The notes beneath the pieces were generated by a model. That model did no database searches, was not told the DNA's origin, and was given only the letters and a program-made list of their open reading frames with translations. From Flagellimonas allohymeniacidonis (lineage in GTDB: Bacteria; Bacteroidota; Bacteroidia; Flavobacteriales; Flavobacteriaceae), in assembly GCF_004296335.1 (NCBI RefSeq), contig NZ_SGIU01000001.1:1217290-1281289 (forward strand): DNA of 64,000 nucleotides, given 5' to 3'. Made by a program: the position numbers and the translations under genes. Numbering within the stretch: position 1 is the first letter of the stretch; each line of letters begins with the position of its first letter. Positions 33,142 to 42,774 of this stretch are shown in pieces.

Positions 33142-35058
33142 ATGACAGAGGTCTATCCCGAAGAAAGACGGTTTGAAAAGGTACATACCATCATCCATGA
33201 GGATTCCAATAATGCCTCGCTCTTTGTGGCCAATGAAATTGCCAGTCTCATCAATCAAAAACAAAAAGAAGGCAAGAAAGCCGTAATTGGTCTTGCAACG
33301 GGTTCTACCCCAACCAAGGTTTACGAATACTTGGTAAACTTTCATAAAGAAGGAAGGTTAAGCTTTGAAAATGTAGTAACCTTCAACCTGGATGAGTACT
33401 TTCCTATGGAACCTGATTCCATTCATAGTTATGTTCGTTTCATGCATGAGCATCTCTTTGACCACATAGATATTGACCCTCAAAATGTTCATATCCCCAA
33501 GGGCAATCTTGAAAATCACGAGGTACGTCAGTACTGTTTGGACTATGAGGAGAAAATAAACAATGTAGGGGGAATCGATATTCAGGTATTGGGTATTGGA
33601 CGTACTGGCCATATTGGTTTCAACGAACCTGGCTCTTCCTTAAATAGCAAAACCCGTTTGGTTCGCTTGGACGGAGTCACGCGACTTGATGCTGCCAGTG
33701 ATTTTTTTGGAGAAGAAAATGTTCCCCGTAAAGCCATTACCATGGGAGTGGGTACCATCATGAGTGCCAATCGAATTATTTTAATGGCTTGGGGCGAAGG
33801 AAAGGCCGACATTATTCAACAGGCCGTTGAAGGAGAAATCAAAGAATCTGTTCCTGCCACTTTTCTGCAAAATCATACAAACTGCGATTTCGTGCTTGAT
33901 GGCGCATCCGCTTCTTTTTTAACCCGAACAAAGACCCCTTGGCTGGTCAAGGAATGTGAATGGAACGACCGACTTATAAAAAGTGCTACCATTTGGCTCT
34001 CAGAAAAATTGGACAAAGCCATCCTCAAATTGACCAACGAAGATTATAACGAATATGGCATGGGTAATTTGATTGCGGAAATCGGTTCTGCCGAGCAGAT
34101 TAACCTAAAGGTCTTTAACCAGCTCCAGCACACCATTACAGGATGGCCCGGTGGAAAACCTAAAGCCGATGACAGTCAACGTCCGGAACGAGCAGAACCT
34201 TATCCGAAAACATCCTTGATATTTAGCCCACACCCCGATGATGATGTCATCTCCATGGGTGGCACTTTGCTCCGACTGGTAGATCAGGGGCATCATGTGC
34301 ATATTGCCTATCAAACTTCTGGCAATATTGCCGTTTTTGATGATGAGGTCATCCGATTTCTCGATTTTGCAACCGATATCCAAGAAGACAACAAAACCCT
34401 CAGTAAAAAGTTCAAGGAGGTACGCGAGTTCTTGGCCTCAAAAAAGCCTGGCCAAATCGACAGTGAAGAAATTCAGGGTTTTAAAGGACTCATTCGAAAG
34501 GGGGAAGCATTGGCGGCATGTCGGTATTGCGGAGTCCCCGAAAAGAACGCTCATTTCTTGAACCTACCCTTCTATGAAACCGGTGCCGTTCGCAAGAAAC
34601 CGTATTCGGAAGAGGACATACAAATTACATACGATCTCTTAAACAAGCTTCGGCCGCATCAAATTTTTGCAGCTGGGGATTTATCAGACCCCCATGGCAC
34701 ACACAGGGTTTGTCTGGAAGTGATTTTTAAGACCATCCAACGATTTATGGATGAGAGAGCCGAATGGATTTTGGATTGCTATGTATGGCTCTATAGGGGC
34801 GCATGGCAAGAATGGGAAATTGCCGATATGGAAATGGCCGTGCCCATTGGTCCAAAAGACATGGCAAGAAAAATAAATGCCATTTTCAAACATCAATCCC
34901 AGAAAGACAGTGCCATGTTCCCTGGAAACGATGAACGTGAATTTTGGCAACGCGCAGAACAACGAAACAAAGAAACCGCTAACCGATATAACGCCCTTGG
35001 GATGGCTGAATATGAAGCCATTGAAGGGTTTGTTAGGTATAATTTCAATATTAACTAA
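33142..35058 (+). CDS. Glucosamine-6-phosphate deaminase-like domain fused to a PIG-L/LmbE deacetylase domain
   Basis: 638 residues. Residues 1 to about 270 are NagB-like (GLATGSTPTKVYEYLVNFHK, FNLDEYFPM, GRTGHIGFNEPGSSLNSKTR); NagB makes fructose-6-phosphate and ammonia from GlcN-6-phosphate. Residues about 355-620 are a zinc-dependent PIG-L domain with SPHPDDDVISMGG (His364 onward) and SDPHGTHRVC. This fusion is common in Bacteroidota. In the active-site loop the usual NDGH of E. coli NagB reads RTGH, so the catalytic Asp141 is Thr. The deacetylase part might act on GlcNAc-6-phosphate before deamination, which would explain the lack of a local nagA; this is a hypothesis. Confidence 0.88.
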   Translation: MTEVYPEERRFEKVHTIIHEDSNNASLFVANEIASLINQKQKEGKKAVIGLATGSTPTKVYEYLVNFHKEGRLSFENVVTFNLDEYFPMEPDSIHSYVRFMHEHLFDHIDIDPQNVHIPKGNLENHEVRQYCLDYEEKINNVGGIDIQVLGIGRTGHIGFNEPGSSLNSKTRLVRLDGVTRLDAASDFFGEENVPRKAITMGVGTIMSANRIILMAWGEGKADIIQQAVEGEIKESVPATFLQNHTNCDFVLDGASASFLTRTKTPWLVKECEWNDRLIKSATIWLSEKLDKAILKLTNEDYNEYGMGNLIAEIGSAEQINLKVFNQLQHTITGWPGGKPKADDSQRPERAEPYPKTSLIFSPHPDDDVISMGGTLLRLVDQGHHVHIAYQTSGNIAVFDDEVIRFLDFATDIQEDNKTLSKKFKEVREFLASKKPGQIDSEEIQGFKGLIRKGEALAACRYCGVPEKNAHFLNLPFYETGAVRKKPYSEEDIQITYDLLNKLRPHQIFAAGDLSDPHGTHRVCLEVIFKTIQRFMDERAEWILDCYVWLYRGAWQEWEIADMEMAVPIGPKDMARKINAIFKHQSQKDSAMFPGNDEREFWQRAEQRNKETANRYNALGMAEYEAIEGFVRYNFNIN

Positions 35059-35072
35059 AAACTAACTTCTCT

Positions 35073-38000
35073 ATGGGAAAACTTCACAATCATGCAGGAA
35101 AAATTAGGTTCCGGCTGCTGATGGTCCTCCTACTCGCGATTTCGCCAGTAACTTTTGGTCAAAGTCAGTACACCTTTAGCGGAACCGTAACAGAGAGCGG
35201 CACGAATGTACCGATATCGGGTGCCTCTGTTTTTATTCAAGGAACATCTTTCGGGACAATAACCGATTTTGATGGTAATTACAACTTTACAGCAAATCTG
35301 GAAACGGGTTCGTACAATCTAATGATCAGTTCGCTCGGCTACACCACCCAAAACATCAATGTTGACCTCGGTTCAAGTTTGACCATTGAAAACAGTGTGG
35401 CGCTAGTTGAGGATTTATTGAGTCTGGACGAGGTCGTTGTAACTGGTAACCCTGTTGGGGTGAACAAACGGACATTGGGTAATGCCATTTCATCGGTAAA
35501 ATCTGAAGATTTGGTGAACAATGGTGCCATCGCGGTAGACCAAGCCATATCCGGTAAAATCTCCGGTGCGCTGGTTCAGCAGAACTCAGGTGATCCCGCA
35601 GGTGGTATTAGCATTCGACTCAGGGGTCCCAGCACAGTTTTGGGGAATTCAGACCCACTTTATATCGTGGATGGAATTATTATCAGTAACTCCAGTAACA
35701 GTAATGACTTGGTAGACCTTGGGGGTACATCGCAAAATCGATTGGTGGACCTAAATCCCAATGATATTGAGCGTATCGAAATTATCAAAGGTGCAGCAGC
35801 GGCTGCTATCTATGGTTCGCGAGCGAGTAATGGGGTTGTTCAAATATTCACCAAAAAAGGAAAGACCGGTGCTCCCAAATTCAATTTTTCGACCAACGTT
35901 AGAATTAATGAGCTTCGAAAAGAAATTGACTACAATACAGTCCCTCTAGCATGGGTAGACCCTTTTGACAGAACCAATTTGGAAACTGTTGCCGTGGATC
36001 GCTTTAATTATCAAGATGATTTTTTTGAATCAGGATTCGGTATAGAAAACTTCCTTTCCGTGACTGGAGGAAACGACCGTACCTCCTACTACATTTCTGG
36101 TTCTTTCTTGGATAACGAAGGAATCATAAAGAACACGGACTTTCAAAGAGTAGGCTTTAAAACCAACATCACCCAAAAAGCTTGGGATTGGTTGGAGATT
36201 TCTGCCGGTCTAAACTATACACGAAGTGTAAGCAATGATGTGCCCAATGGAGGTATCAATGCCGCCTACGGTGCCATTACGGGATTTGTTTTTAGTGATA
36301 ATTCGGTAAATCCAAATCCCGATGAATCTGGGGTATACCCTGTGACTTCGTTGTTGGTACCACGTACAAATCCACTTGAAGCGGTAGATCGCTTCGACTT
36401 CGGTCAAAAGGTGAATCGATTTATTACCAGTATCGGACTAAATGCCAAGATCACAGATAAACTTAGGGCCAATTACCTTTTAGGTCTGGACTTCTACAAC
36501 CAATCTGCAACAGCATTTATCCCTATCAATAACACCTCACCCAACGGCGATGGTTTCGCACGAAGGGCCGACATCAACAATTTTCAATACAATAGTGATT
36601 TGAATCTCATTTATCAAACCCCCATCAATGAGGATATTGAATCTACCACCACATTGGGAGGATCATGGCAATATGAGGAATTTGATAGAGTCGCCATAGA
36701 AGCTGATGGTTTGGTTCCTATAGTTCAAGTTGCAAACGAAGGAAGTATTTTAGACCAAGGGGAAACGCGTTCTCAAATATCTTACTGGGGTTCCTTTTTA
36801 CAGCAATCCTTTAGCTATAAGAACAAACTGTACCTAAACGGAGCCGTTCGTTTGGATGGTGCTTCCACTTTTGGGGAAGATGAACGGAATCAGGTATATG
36901 CGAAGACAAGTTTGTCTTATGTGATTTCGGAAGAGGACTTTTGGAAAAACACTTTTGGCGACACGTTCAATACGTTTAAATTGAGGGGATCATGGGGACA
37001 AGCAGGAAACCTAACGGCCTTGACAGCTTTTCAAAGGTTTACAAGATTATCGCCTTTCTCGATCAATGGAACTCCAAGTTTGATTCCAGCAGGAAACGGG
37101 ATTATTGGTCAAGCACCTGAACAAGGTGACTTAAATCTGGCACCGGAAAGACAGGAAGAATTTGAGTTTGGTTTTGACGCTGGTTTATTGAACAATCGAC
37201 TAGGAATCGAATTCACTTATTATAAACAGAACGTTACCGACCTATTATTGGAAAGAGAACTGGCTCCCTCCACAGGTTTTGGCACTAGAATTGAAAATGT
37301 TGGAGACCTCGAAAACGAAGGTATCGAGATTTTGGTCCGAGGTGCTCCCATTAAAACCAATGATTTCTCTTGGGATGTTACAGCCACCTTTTCTCAAAAT
37401 GAAAATGTGGTCACCAGTGTTGCTGGTGGAGGTCAATTTGCCTTGGCGGGAAGTTTTGCCACAAGCTTTGTGATTGAGGACGAACCTTTGGGCGTTTTCT
37501 TCCGTCAGTTTTATGCCAGGGATGCCGATGGAAGCATTTCCCTAGATGCCGATGGCTATCCTTTTAGGGGAACAACAGACGATGGACAGGCTTCCAAAGT
37601 TATTGGAGACCCCAACCCAGATTGGTTTGGATCTTTGATCAACGAGTTCGCATACAAAAACTTCAGACTACGAATCCAACTGGACGCTGTTCAAGGCTTT
37701 GACGTCTTTAACTGGAACCGCAGACTTTTGGATAACGTTATTTTTGGTGGAGGTTTCAACGTAGGTCAAGAACTTCTGGGCAATCGACCCAAAGGCTTCG
37801 GTGGTGCCCAAGCCGGGATTTTCGAAGAATTTGTGGAAGACGGTTCTTTTGTAAAGTTGAGGGAATTAGCTCTTAGCTATGACTTTAAATCCCCCATTGA
37901 AGGGATTGAAAACATTCAACTCAGCTTGGTCGGTAGAAATTTGATTTCTTGGGATGATTATTCCGGATGGGATCCAGAGATAAATACTGCCGGACAAAGT

Positions 38001-38078
38001 AATGGGGTGCGAGGATTCGATTTTGCAGGGGTACCTATACCAAGGACCTATCAACTAGGAGTCAATGTAAGTTTCTAA
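35073..38078 (+). CDS. SusC/RagA-type TonB-dependent transporter
   Basis: 1001 residues: signal peptide (through about 29, FGQSQ), CarboxypepD-regulatory-like domain (about 32-115, YTFSGTVTESGTNVPISGAS), plug domain (LNPNDIERIEIIKGAAAAAI then YGSRASNGVVQIFTKKGK, about 125-265) and a large barrel. SusC proteins import oligomers together with a SusD lid; the lid gene follows after 11 bases. The surrounding genes (murQ, anmK, NagZ-like, AmpG-like, NagB-like) point to peptidoglycan fragments or other GlcNAc-containing oligomers as cargo, rather than plain polysaccharide. Confidence 0.94.
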   Translation: MGKLHNHAGKIRFRLLMVLLLAISPVTFGQSQYTFSGTVTESGTNVPISGASVFIQGTSFGTITDFDGNYNFTANLETGSYNLMISSLGYTTQNINVDLGSSLTIENSVALVEDLLSLDEVVVTGNPVGVNKRTLGNAISSVKSEDLVNNGAIAVDQAISGKISGALVQQNSGDPAGGISIRLRGPSTVLGNSDPLYIVDGIIISNSSNSNDLVDLGGTSQNRLVDLNPNDIERIEIIKGAAAAAIYGSRASNGVVQIFTKKGKTGAPKFNFSTNVRINELRKEIDYNTVPLAWVDPFDRTNLETVAVDRFNYQDDFFESGFGIENFLSVTGGNDRTSYYISGSFLDNEGIIKNTDFQRVGFKTNITQKAWDWLEISAGLNYTRSVSNDVPNGGINAAYGAITGFVFSDNSVNPNPDESGVYPVTSLLVPRTNPLEAVDRFDFGQKVNRFITSIGLNAKITDKLRANYLLGLDFYNQSATAFIPINNTSPNGDGFARRADINNFQYNSDLNLIYQTPINEDIESTTTLGGSWQYEEFDRVAIEADGLVPIVQVANEGSILDQGETRSQISYWGSFLQQSFSYKNKLYLNGAVRLDGASTFGEDERNQVYAKTSLSYVISEEDFWKNTFGDTFNTFKLRGSWGQAGNLTALTAFQRFTRLSPFSINGTPSLIPAGNGIIGQAPEQGDLNLAPERQEEFEFGFDAGLLNNRLGIEFTYYKQNVTDLLLERELAPSTGFGTRIENVGDLENEGIEILVRGAPIKTNDFSWDVTATFSQNENVVTSVAGGGQFALAGSFATSFVIEDEPLGVFFRQFYARDADGSISLDADGYPFRGTTDDGQASKVIGDPNPDWFGSLINEFAYKNFRLRIQLDAVQGFDVFNWNRRLLDNVIFGGGFNVGQELLGNRPKGFGGAQAGIFEEFVEDGSFVKLRELALSYDFKSPIEGIENIQLSLVGRNLISWDDYSGWDPEINTAGQSNGVRGFDFAGVPIPRTYQLGVNVSF

Positions 38079-38089
38079 AAAAAAGTACG

Positions 38090-39421
38090 ATGAAAAACTA
38101 TATCAAATATATACTCATTAGTGTTTCAGTGATAACGGCATTCGTCTCATGTGAAACCAATTTTGAAGACCCCAACTCGGCAACCGAAGATCAGGTATTT
38201 TCCTCTAGGGAAGGTATTTTTGCAGCCGCAGTTGGCCTACAGCAACTCTATTCTACGACTGGCGTTCGTTGGATTGTGGAAACCCCGGCAATCACCACAC
38301 GTGAAGGAGGTATTACCACAACTTTTCAAAACATGATTGAGTTGGAAGATGGCGGAACGAGTCTTCCGAATTTCAATTCCAATGTTCAGGGTTTGTGGTC
38401 AACCATGCTACGGATAATAAAAAATGCTGAAAGTATTGAAGAAGGTGTAGACAATATCGAGTTGGATGCAGGAACCCGTAGTGGCTTAATTGCCCATGCT
38501 AAGCTTTTTAAGGCCTTGGCCATAGGAAGCCTTTCCCAAAATTACGAACAAGTAATTGTGGCAACCAGCAATGACAATGACGCTACCTTCGTCTCTCGAA
38601 ATGAAGGATTCCAGACGGCAATTACCCTTCTAACAGAGGCAGCTGCCCAGTTGGCATCAACAGCTCCATCGACGGAGTTTGTTAATGGAATTACCCTAGG
38701 GAATATCGATTTGGGCAATACCATTGCCGCCATGACAGCACGTTACAATTTGTTCGCAGGAAACTACGATGCAGCAATTGCTGCGGCCAATAGTGTTGAT
38801 TTAACCTCAACCTCCATATTTGCATATGACACACAGAACCAAAACCCTATCTGGGCGCGAATTATCCAAAATGATGCACCTAATTTTAAGCCCAGGGACA
38901 ATTTTGGACTTCCCGCGGAATTTGTTTTTGATGCTGCGGATGGACGCTTGGCTTTCTATTTGATTCCGTTGGATGAAACCAATCAAAATGGATTGCCCAT
39001 TGAGGACGTTTCCGGTTTCTTCAATGAAATCACAGAACCCATTCCAGTATACCTGCCGGACGAAATGAACCTGATTATTGCAGAAGCCAACCTGAGGTTG
39101 GGCACCCCTAATTTAGGTGCAGCCACCGCCGCACTGGATGAGGTACTTACCGATACAGACGATCCCTTTGAGGTAAATGCCAATGTGGCTGCCTATTCAG
39201 GGCCTAATACGGTGAACGACCTTTTGAATGAAGTCTATCGCAATAGAAGGGCCGAGTTATTTCTTACGGGTATGAGTTTAGAGGACAGTAGAAGATTTGG
39301 GAGACCGGAACCCAGCGGTGCTGCCATGAACTTCACGGAAGAACGGAATAGGAATTTCTATCCATACCCAGATTTGGAAAGAAACAGCAATCCAAATACA
39401 CCAGCTGATCCGTCAATTTAA
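38090..39421 (+). CDS. SusD/RagB-family substrate-binding lipoprotein
   Basis: 443 residues with lipoprotein signal (MKNYIKYILISVSVITAFVS then Cys20). A SusD-type helical body with TPR-like pairs follows (NAESIEEGVDNI, LFKALAIGSLSQNYEQ, MTARYNLFAGNYDAAIAAAN) and the family C-terminal wording EVYRNRRAELFLTGMSLEDS. It should form the surface lid of the preceding transporter and define ligand choice. A terminator follows within 45 bases. Confidence 0.93.
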   Translation: MKNYIKYILISVSVITAFVSCETNFEDPNSATEDQVFSSREGIFAAAVGLQQLYSTTGVRWIVETPAITTREGGITTTFQNMIELEDGGTSLPNFNSNVQGLWSTMLRIIKNAESIEEGVDNIELDAGTRSGLIAHAKLFKALAIGSLSQNYEQVIVATSNDNDATFVSRNEGFQTAITLLTEAAAQLASTAPSTEFVNGITLGNIDLGNTIAAMTARYNLFAGNYDAAIAAANSVDLTSTSIFAYDTQNQNPIWARIIQNDAPNFKPRDNFGLPAEFVFDAADGRLAFYLIPLDETNQNGLPIEDVSGFFNEITEPIPVYLPDEMNLIIAEANLRLGTPNLGAATAALDEVLTDTDDPFEVNANVAAYSGPNTVNDLLNEVYRNRRAELFLTGMSLEDSRRFGRPEPSGAAMNFTEERNRNFYPYPDLERNSNPNTPADPSI

Positions 39422-39463
39422 TGATTAATTTTTGAGTTTGTTAGTTTAAGTTAATCCAAGCAG

Positions 39464-39500
39464 AAAAGGCCTACATTTAATCTTCAAGTAGGCCTTTTTT
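39464..39500 (+). terminator. Rho-independent terminator between susD-like and GHL10 genes
   Basis: AAAAGGCCTAC (39464-39474) pairs perfectly with GTAGGCCTTTT (39488-39498) around a 13-base loop, and the T run continues to 39500. The next start codon is only seven bases later, so it would act as a partial terminator separating a highly expressed susCD part from the downstream enzymes, or downstream genes need their own promoter. Confidence 0.8.
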
Positions 39501-39506
39501 ATTCCT

Positions 39507-41012
39507 ATGAAGTACATTTTAGGTTCCATATTGCTCTTTCTCGTCGCCTCCTGCGCTGTCACCAAATACCAAAAAACTACTCCTGAGGAGGAATTTAGGG
39601 GTGTGTGGATTGCCACTGTTGTCAATATCGACTGGCCTAAAAATGGAAAGGACAATACGGAAAAGCAGAAAAAGGATTTCATCGAAATTTTGGATTTCTA
39701 TCAGAAACTCAATTTTAATGCGGCCATAGTTCAAATACGAACGGCCGGTGATGCCCTTTATCCTACAGACTTGGCACCTTGGTCCAAATATTTGACTGGC
39801 AAAGAAGGAACAGCGCCCAAAAACTTTGACGACCCACTGGTCTGGATGATTCAGGAGACGCATAAAAGGGGGATGGAATTCCATGCCTGGTTGAATCCCT
39901 ATCGCGCCACTTTTGACCTGGACACTTTGGCTTTAGCATCTTCACATGACTTCTATCAGCATCCGGATTGGATGGTTAAATACGGAAAAAAGTATTACTA
40001 CAATCCTGGATTGCCGGAAGTACAGGACAAGTTCTCAAGAGTTGTTGGGGAAATTGTTTCCAAATATCAAGTGGATGCCATTCATTTTGACGACTATTTT
40101 TATCCCTATAAAATTGAAGGCGAGACCTTCGATGATGCCTTGGCTTTTCAAACCTATGGTTTACCAAATCAGAACATTGAGGATTGGCGAAGAAGCAATG
40201 TGGACTCCCTGGTTAAAAAAGTTCATTCAACCATAAAAAGGACAAAACCTTGGGTGCAGTTCGGCATTAGTCCCTTCGGAGTATGGAAAAACAAAAGTAC
40301 TGATCCCAATGGTTCTGATACCCAAGCTGGCCAGACCACCTTTGAGGATTTGTATGCCGATCCCCTGCTTTGGGCCAAAAAAGGCTGGCTGGATTATTTG
40401 GCGCCCCAGGCCTATTGGAGCATGGAATACCCTAGGGCTTCCCATCGAAAAATTACGCAATGGTGGGCAGATACCCTTCAAACTACAAATCTTTACATAG
40501 GAAATGGCCCTTACAAAATCAAAAACAACGCAGATAAGGCTTGGAACAAAAACAATGAAATTCCAAAACAGCTATTGCTGGCAAGAAATATCAATGGGAT
40601 AAAAGGCAATGTGTTTTTTAGTGCGAAGTCCCTCATAGGGAAACACGAAAAAGTAGTACGGAAATTACGGAAGATTTATGCACTACCGACTAAAAATCCA
40701 GCCCTGCCAATTCGAAATCAAAGAAACATTGGCCTCCCAACTATTTCATCCCATAGCCTCAAGAACAACCAACTCGAATTCTGTATATCCCATAGCGACA
40801 CATTGCCCCGGTTTACCTTGTATTACCTTTTAAAAGATACAAGCCGACCTAAGCAGAAAACACTAATTGGAAAAAGCTATCTTTCTGGGGACCAAAGTTC
40901 GCTATGCGATGTTATTTCCATTTCCAAAAAGCAAGCAAAACAAACTTTGGGAGTCTCAATCATTGATGCGTATGGAAATGAAAGTGAACTACAAATTTTG
41001 AACAAAAACTGA
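39507..41012 (+). CDS. GHL10 (DUF187) family glycoside-hydrolase-like lipoprotein
   Basis: 501 residues with lipoprotein signal (MKYILGSILLFLVASC). A TIM-barrel GHL10 domain follows: EEFRGVWIATVVNIDWPK, FNAAIVQIRTAGDALYP, LNPYRATF, VDAIHFDDYFYPY and QFGISPFGVWKNKS. The paired Asp in HFDDYF is a likely catalytic site. Homologues such as YngK are thought to act on cell-wall-like glycans. In this locus it could trim peptidoglycan glycan chains at the outer membrane or in the periplasm; substrate not demonstrated. The final 130 residues look like a beta-rich accessory domain. Confidence 0.88.
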   Translation: MKYILGSILLFLVASCAVTKYQKTTPEEEFRGVWIATVVNIDWPKNGKDNTEKQKKDFIEILDFYQKLNFNAAIVQIRTAGDALYPTDLAPWSKYLTGKEGTAPKNFDDPLVWMIQETHKRGMEFHAWLNPYRATFDLDTLALASSHDFYQHPDWMVKYGKKYYYNPGLPEVQDKFSRVVGEIVSKYQVDAIHFDDYFYPYKIEGETFDDALAFQTYGLPNQNIEDWRRSNVDSLVKKVHSTIKRTKPWVQFGISPFGVWKNKSTDPNGSDTQAGQTTFEDLYADPLLWAKKGWLDYLAPQAYWSMEYPRASHRKITQWWADTLQTTNLYIGNGPYKIKNNADKAWNKNNEIPKQLLLARNINGIKGNVFFSAKSLIGKHEKVVRKLRKIYALPTKNPALPIRNQRNIGLPTISSHSLKNNQLEFCISHSDTLPRFTLYYLLKDTSRPKQKTLIGKSYLSGDQSSLCDVISISKKQAKQTLGVSIIDAYGNESELQILNKN

Positions 41013-41017
41013 AGCAA

Positions 41018-41500
41018 ATGCAAGACATGTTGGTTAGGCTATTAAATCTACCGGATATTGTTTCAGAAGAAGCAGAATTGGGCAATTCTGAGGATATCAT
41101 CTTCAGAAGGCCCATTGCCCCAGAAAAAAGTATTGTTGTTAATTGGGTTCGAGAGCATTTCAGTCAAAACTGGACGGATGAGATGGAAGCTGCATTTTCC
41201 AATACACCTGTGAATTGTTTTGTTGCCCAAAAGGGACAATCTCTGTTGGGCTTTGCCTGTTTCGAGTGTACAGCAAAAAATTTCTTTGGACCGACCGGGG
41301 TTCTTCCCACGGAACAAGGAAGAGGCATCGGTAAGATTCTCTTGGTCAAGGCCCTGCAAGCCCTTAAGGAAATAGGGTATACCTATGCCATAATTGGCGG
41401 CGTTGGTCCCGTAGAATACTATAAAAAAGTGGTGGATGCACGAATTATTGAAAAATCAGAGAAGAGTATTTACCAAAACCTTTTAAAGCATCCCAAATAA
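41018..41500 (+). CDS. GNAT-family N-acetyltransferase
   Basis: 160 residues; the start may instead be the internal ATG three codons in. The acetyl-CoA site reads GVLPTEQGRGIGKILLVKAL (V/I-x-x-x-x-QGRGIG, about 92-111), followed by YAIIGGVGPVEYYKKVVDA. GNAT enzymes move an acetyl group to an amine; acceptor unknown. Position between GHL10 and the AmpG-like permease suggests an amino-sugar or peptide fragment from the cell wall (inference). It overlaps the next gene by one base. Confidence 0.85.
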   Translation: MQDMLVRLLNLPDIVSEEAELGNSEDIIFRRPIAPEKSIVVNWVREHFSQNWTDEMEAAFSNTPVNCFVAQKGQSLLGFACFECTAKNFFGPTGVLPTEQGRGIGKILLVKALQALKEIGYTYAIIGGVGPVEYYKKVVDARIIEKSEKSIYQNLLKHPK

Positions 41501-42774
41501 TGGTAGAAAAAGATAAAGGAGCTTGGGGATGGATTCCCACGTTGTATTTCACTCAGGGAATTCCTTATATCATGGTGGTCACTGTTTCGGTGATAATGTA
41601 CAAAAGACTTGGTATCAGTAACGCAGATATTGGGCTGTATACTAGTTGGCTATATCTCCCATGGGTGATTAAGCCCCTATGGAGCCCCATAGTTGATTTA
41701 AAAGGCACCAAAAGAAATTGGTTTTTGGGGATGCAGTTGGTAATATCTCTCGCCTTTTTGGGAATCGGGTTGTTTTTACCGTCCAATGCATTCTTTACCA
41801 TCACCCTTGCCTTTTTCTGGATGGCAGCTTTCGCATCCGCAACAAATGATATTGCCTCAGATGGCTATTATATGATTGGCCTAACACAAAAGAAACAATC
41901 TTTCTTTATAGGCTTACGCAGTACATTTTACCGTTTGGCCATGGTAACCGGTCAAGGTCTGTTGGTCATCCTTGCTGGGTTCTTGGAAAATAAGTATGGT
42001 GATAATACCAAAGCTTGGTCCATGACTATGATTTGTACTGCGGTCTTAATGTTGATTTTAACCTTGGCCAATTTCTTTGTCACCCCAAAATTTGAATCCA
42101 CTGGGGAAATGGAGACAAAAAAACCCGAAAGCTTTCTTCAAGTGTTCATTTCTTTCTTTGAGAAGAAACAGATTTGGGTGGCGTTGCTCTTCATCCTTAC
42201 CTATCGATTGGGGGAATCGCAATTGGTAAAAATGGCCTCGCCATTTCTGCTGGATAAACTTGAAGTTGGCGGATTGGAATATTCCACAGAGGCCGTAGGT
42301 ACCATTTATGGTACTGTGGGTGTCATCATGCTCTCCTTGGGTGGAATTATCGGGGGAATTTTGATCTCTCGTGATGGCCTAAAAAAATGGATGTTGCCTA
42401 TGCTTTTGGCCCTGAACATTCCGAATGCACTGTACGCAGTTTTAGCATACACCCAATCTACGAGTTTAGTTGTTGTTGTAGGTACAGTTGTATTGGAACA
42501 ATTTGGATATGGCTTTGGATTTGCTGCCTTTTTGATTTTCCTGATTTACATCTCCGAAGGAATTTCAAAAACTTCGCACTATGCCATTGCTACAGGTTTT
42601 ATGGCCTTGGGTATGATGATTCCTGGTATGCTGAGCGGATACATTCAAGAATGGTTAGGTTATGATGGATTCTTCCTCTGGGTCGTTATTGCGGCCGTAC
42701 CAGCCTTCATTGTACTTCGCTATTTGGATTATCCGGCCGACTACGGCAAGAAAACCAATGATGTTGATGCGTGA
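41500..42774 (+). CDS. AmpG-like major-facilitator permease
   Basis: 424 residues with about 12 transmembrane helices. The start, WGWIPTLYFTQGIPYIMVVT and LPWVIKPLWSPIVDL, is typical of the AmpG/SLC33 group. AmpG takes GlcNAc-anhydroMurNAc and its peptides into the cytoplasm by proton symport. With NagZ-like, AnmK and MurQ encoded around it, the same cargo is the natural reading. Stop overlaps the next gene. Confidence 0.87.
   Translation: MVEKDKGAWGWIPTLYFTQGIPYIMVVTVSVIMYKRLGISNADIGLYTSWLYLPWVIKPLWSPIVDLKGTKRNWFLGMQLVISLAFLGIGLFLPSNAFFTITLAFFWMAAFASATNDIASDGYYMIGLTQKKQSFFIGLRSTFYRLAMVTGQGLLVILAGFLENKYGDNTKAWSMTMICTAVLMLILTLANFFVTPKFESTGEMETKKPESFLQVFISFFEKKQIWVALLFILTYRLGESQLVKMASPFLLDKLEVGGLEYSTEAVGTIYGTVGVIMLSLGGIIGGILISRDGLKKWMLPMLLALNIPNALYAVLAYTQSTSLVVVVGTVVLEQFGYGFGFAAFLIFLIYISEGISKTSHYAIATGFMALGMMIPGMLSGYIQEWLGYDGFFLWVVIAAVPAFIVLRYLDYPADYGKKTNDVDA

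Noticed and set aside
42662..42766. Upstream start for the NagZ-like gene
   Set aside because: The extension lies in the permease gene and is not family-like; the overlap ATG at 42767 gives the usual N-terminus.
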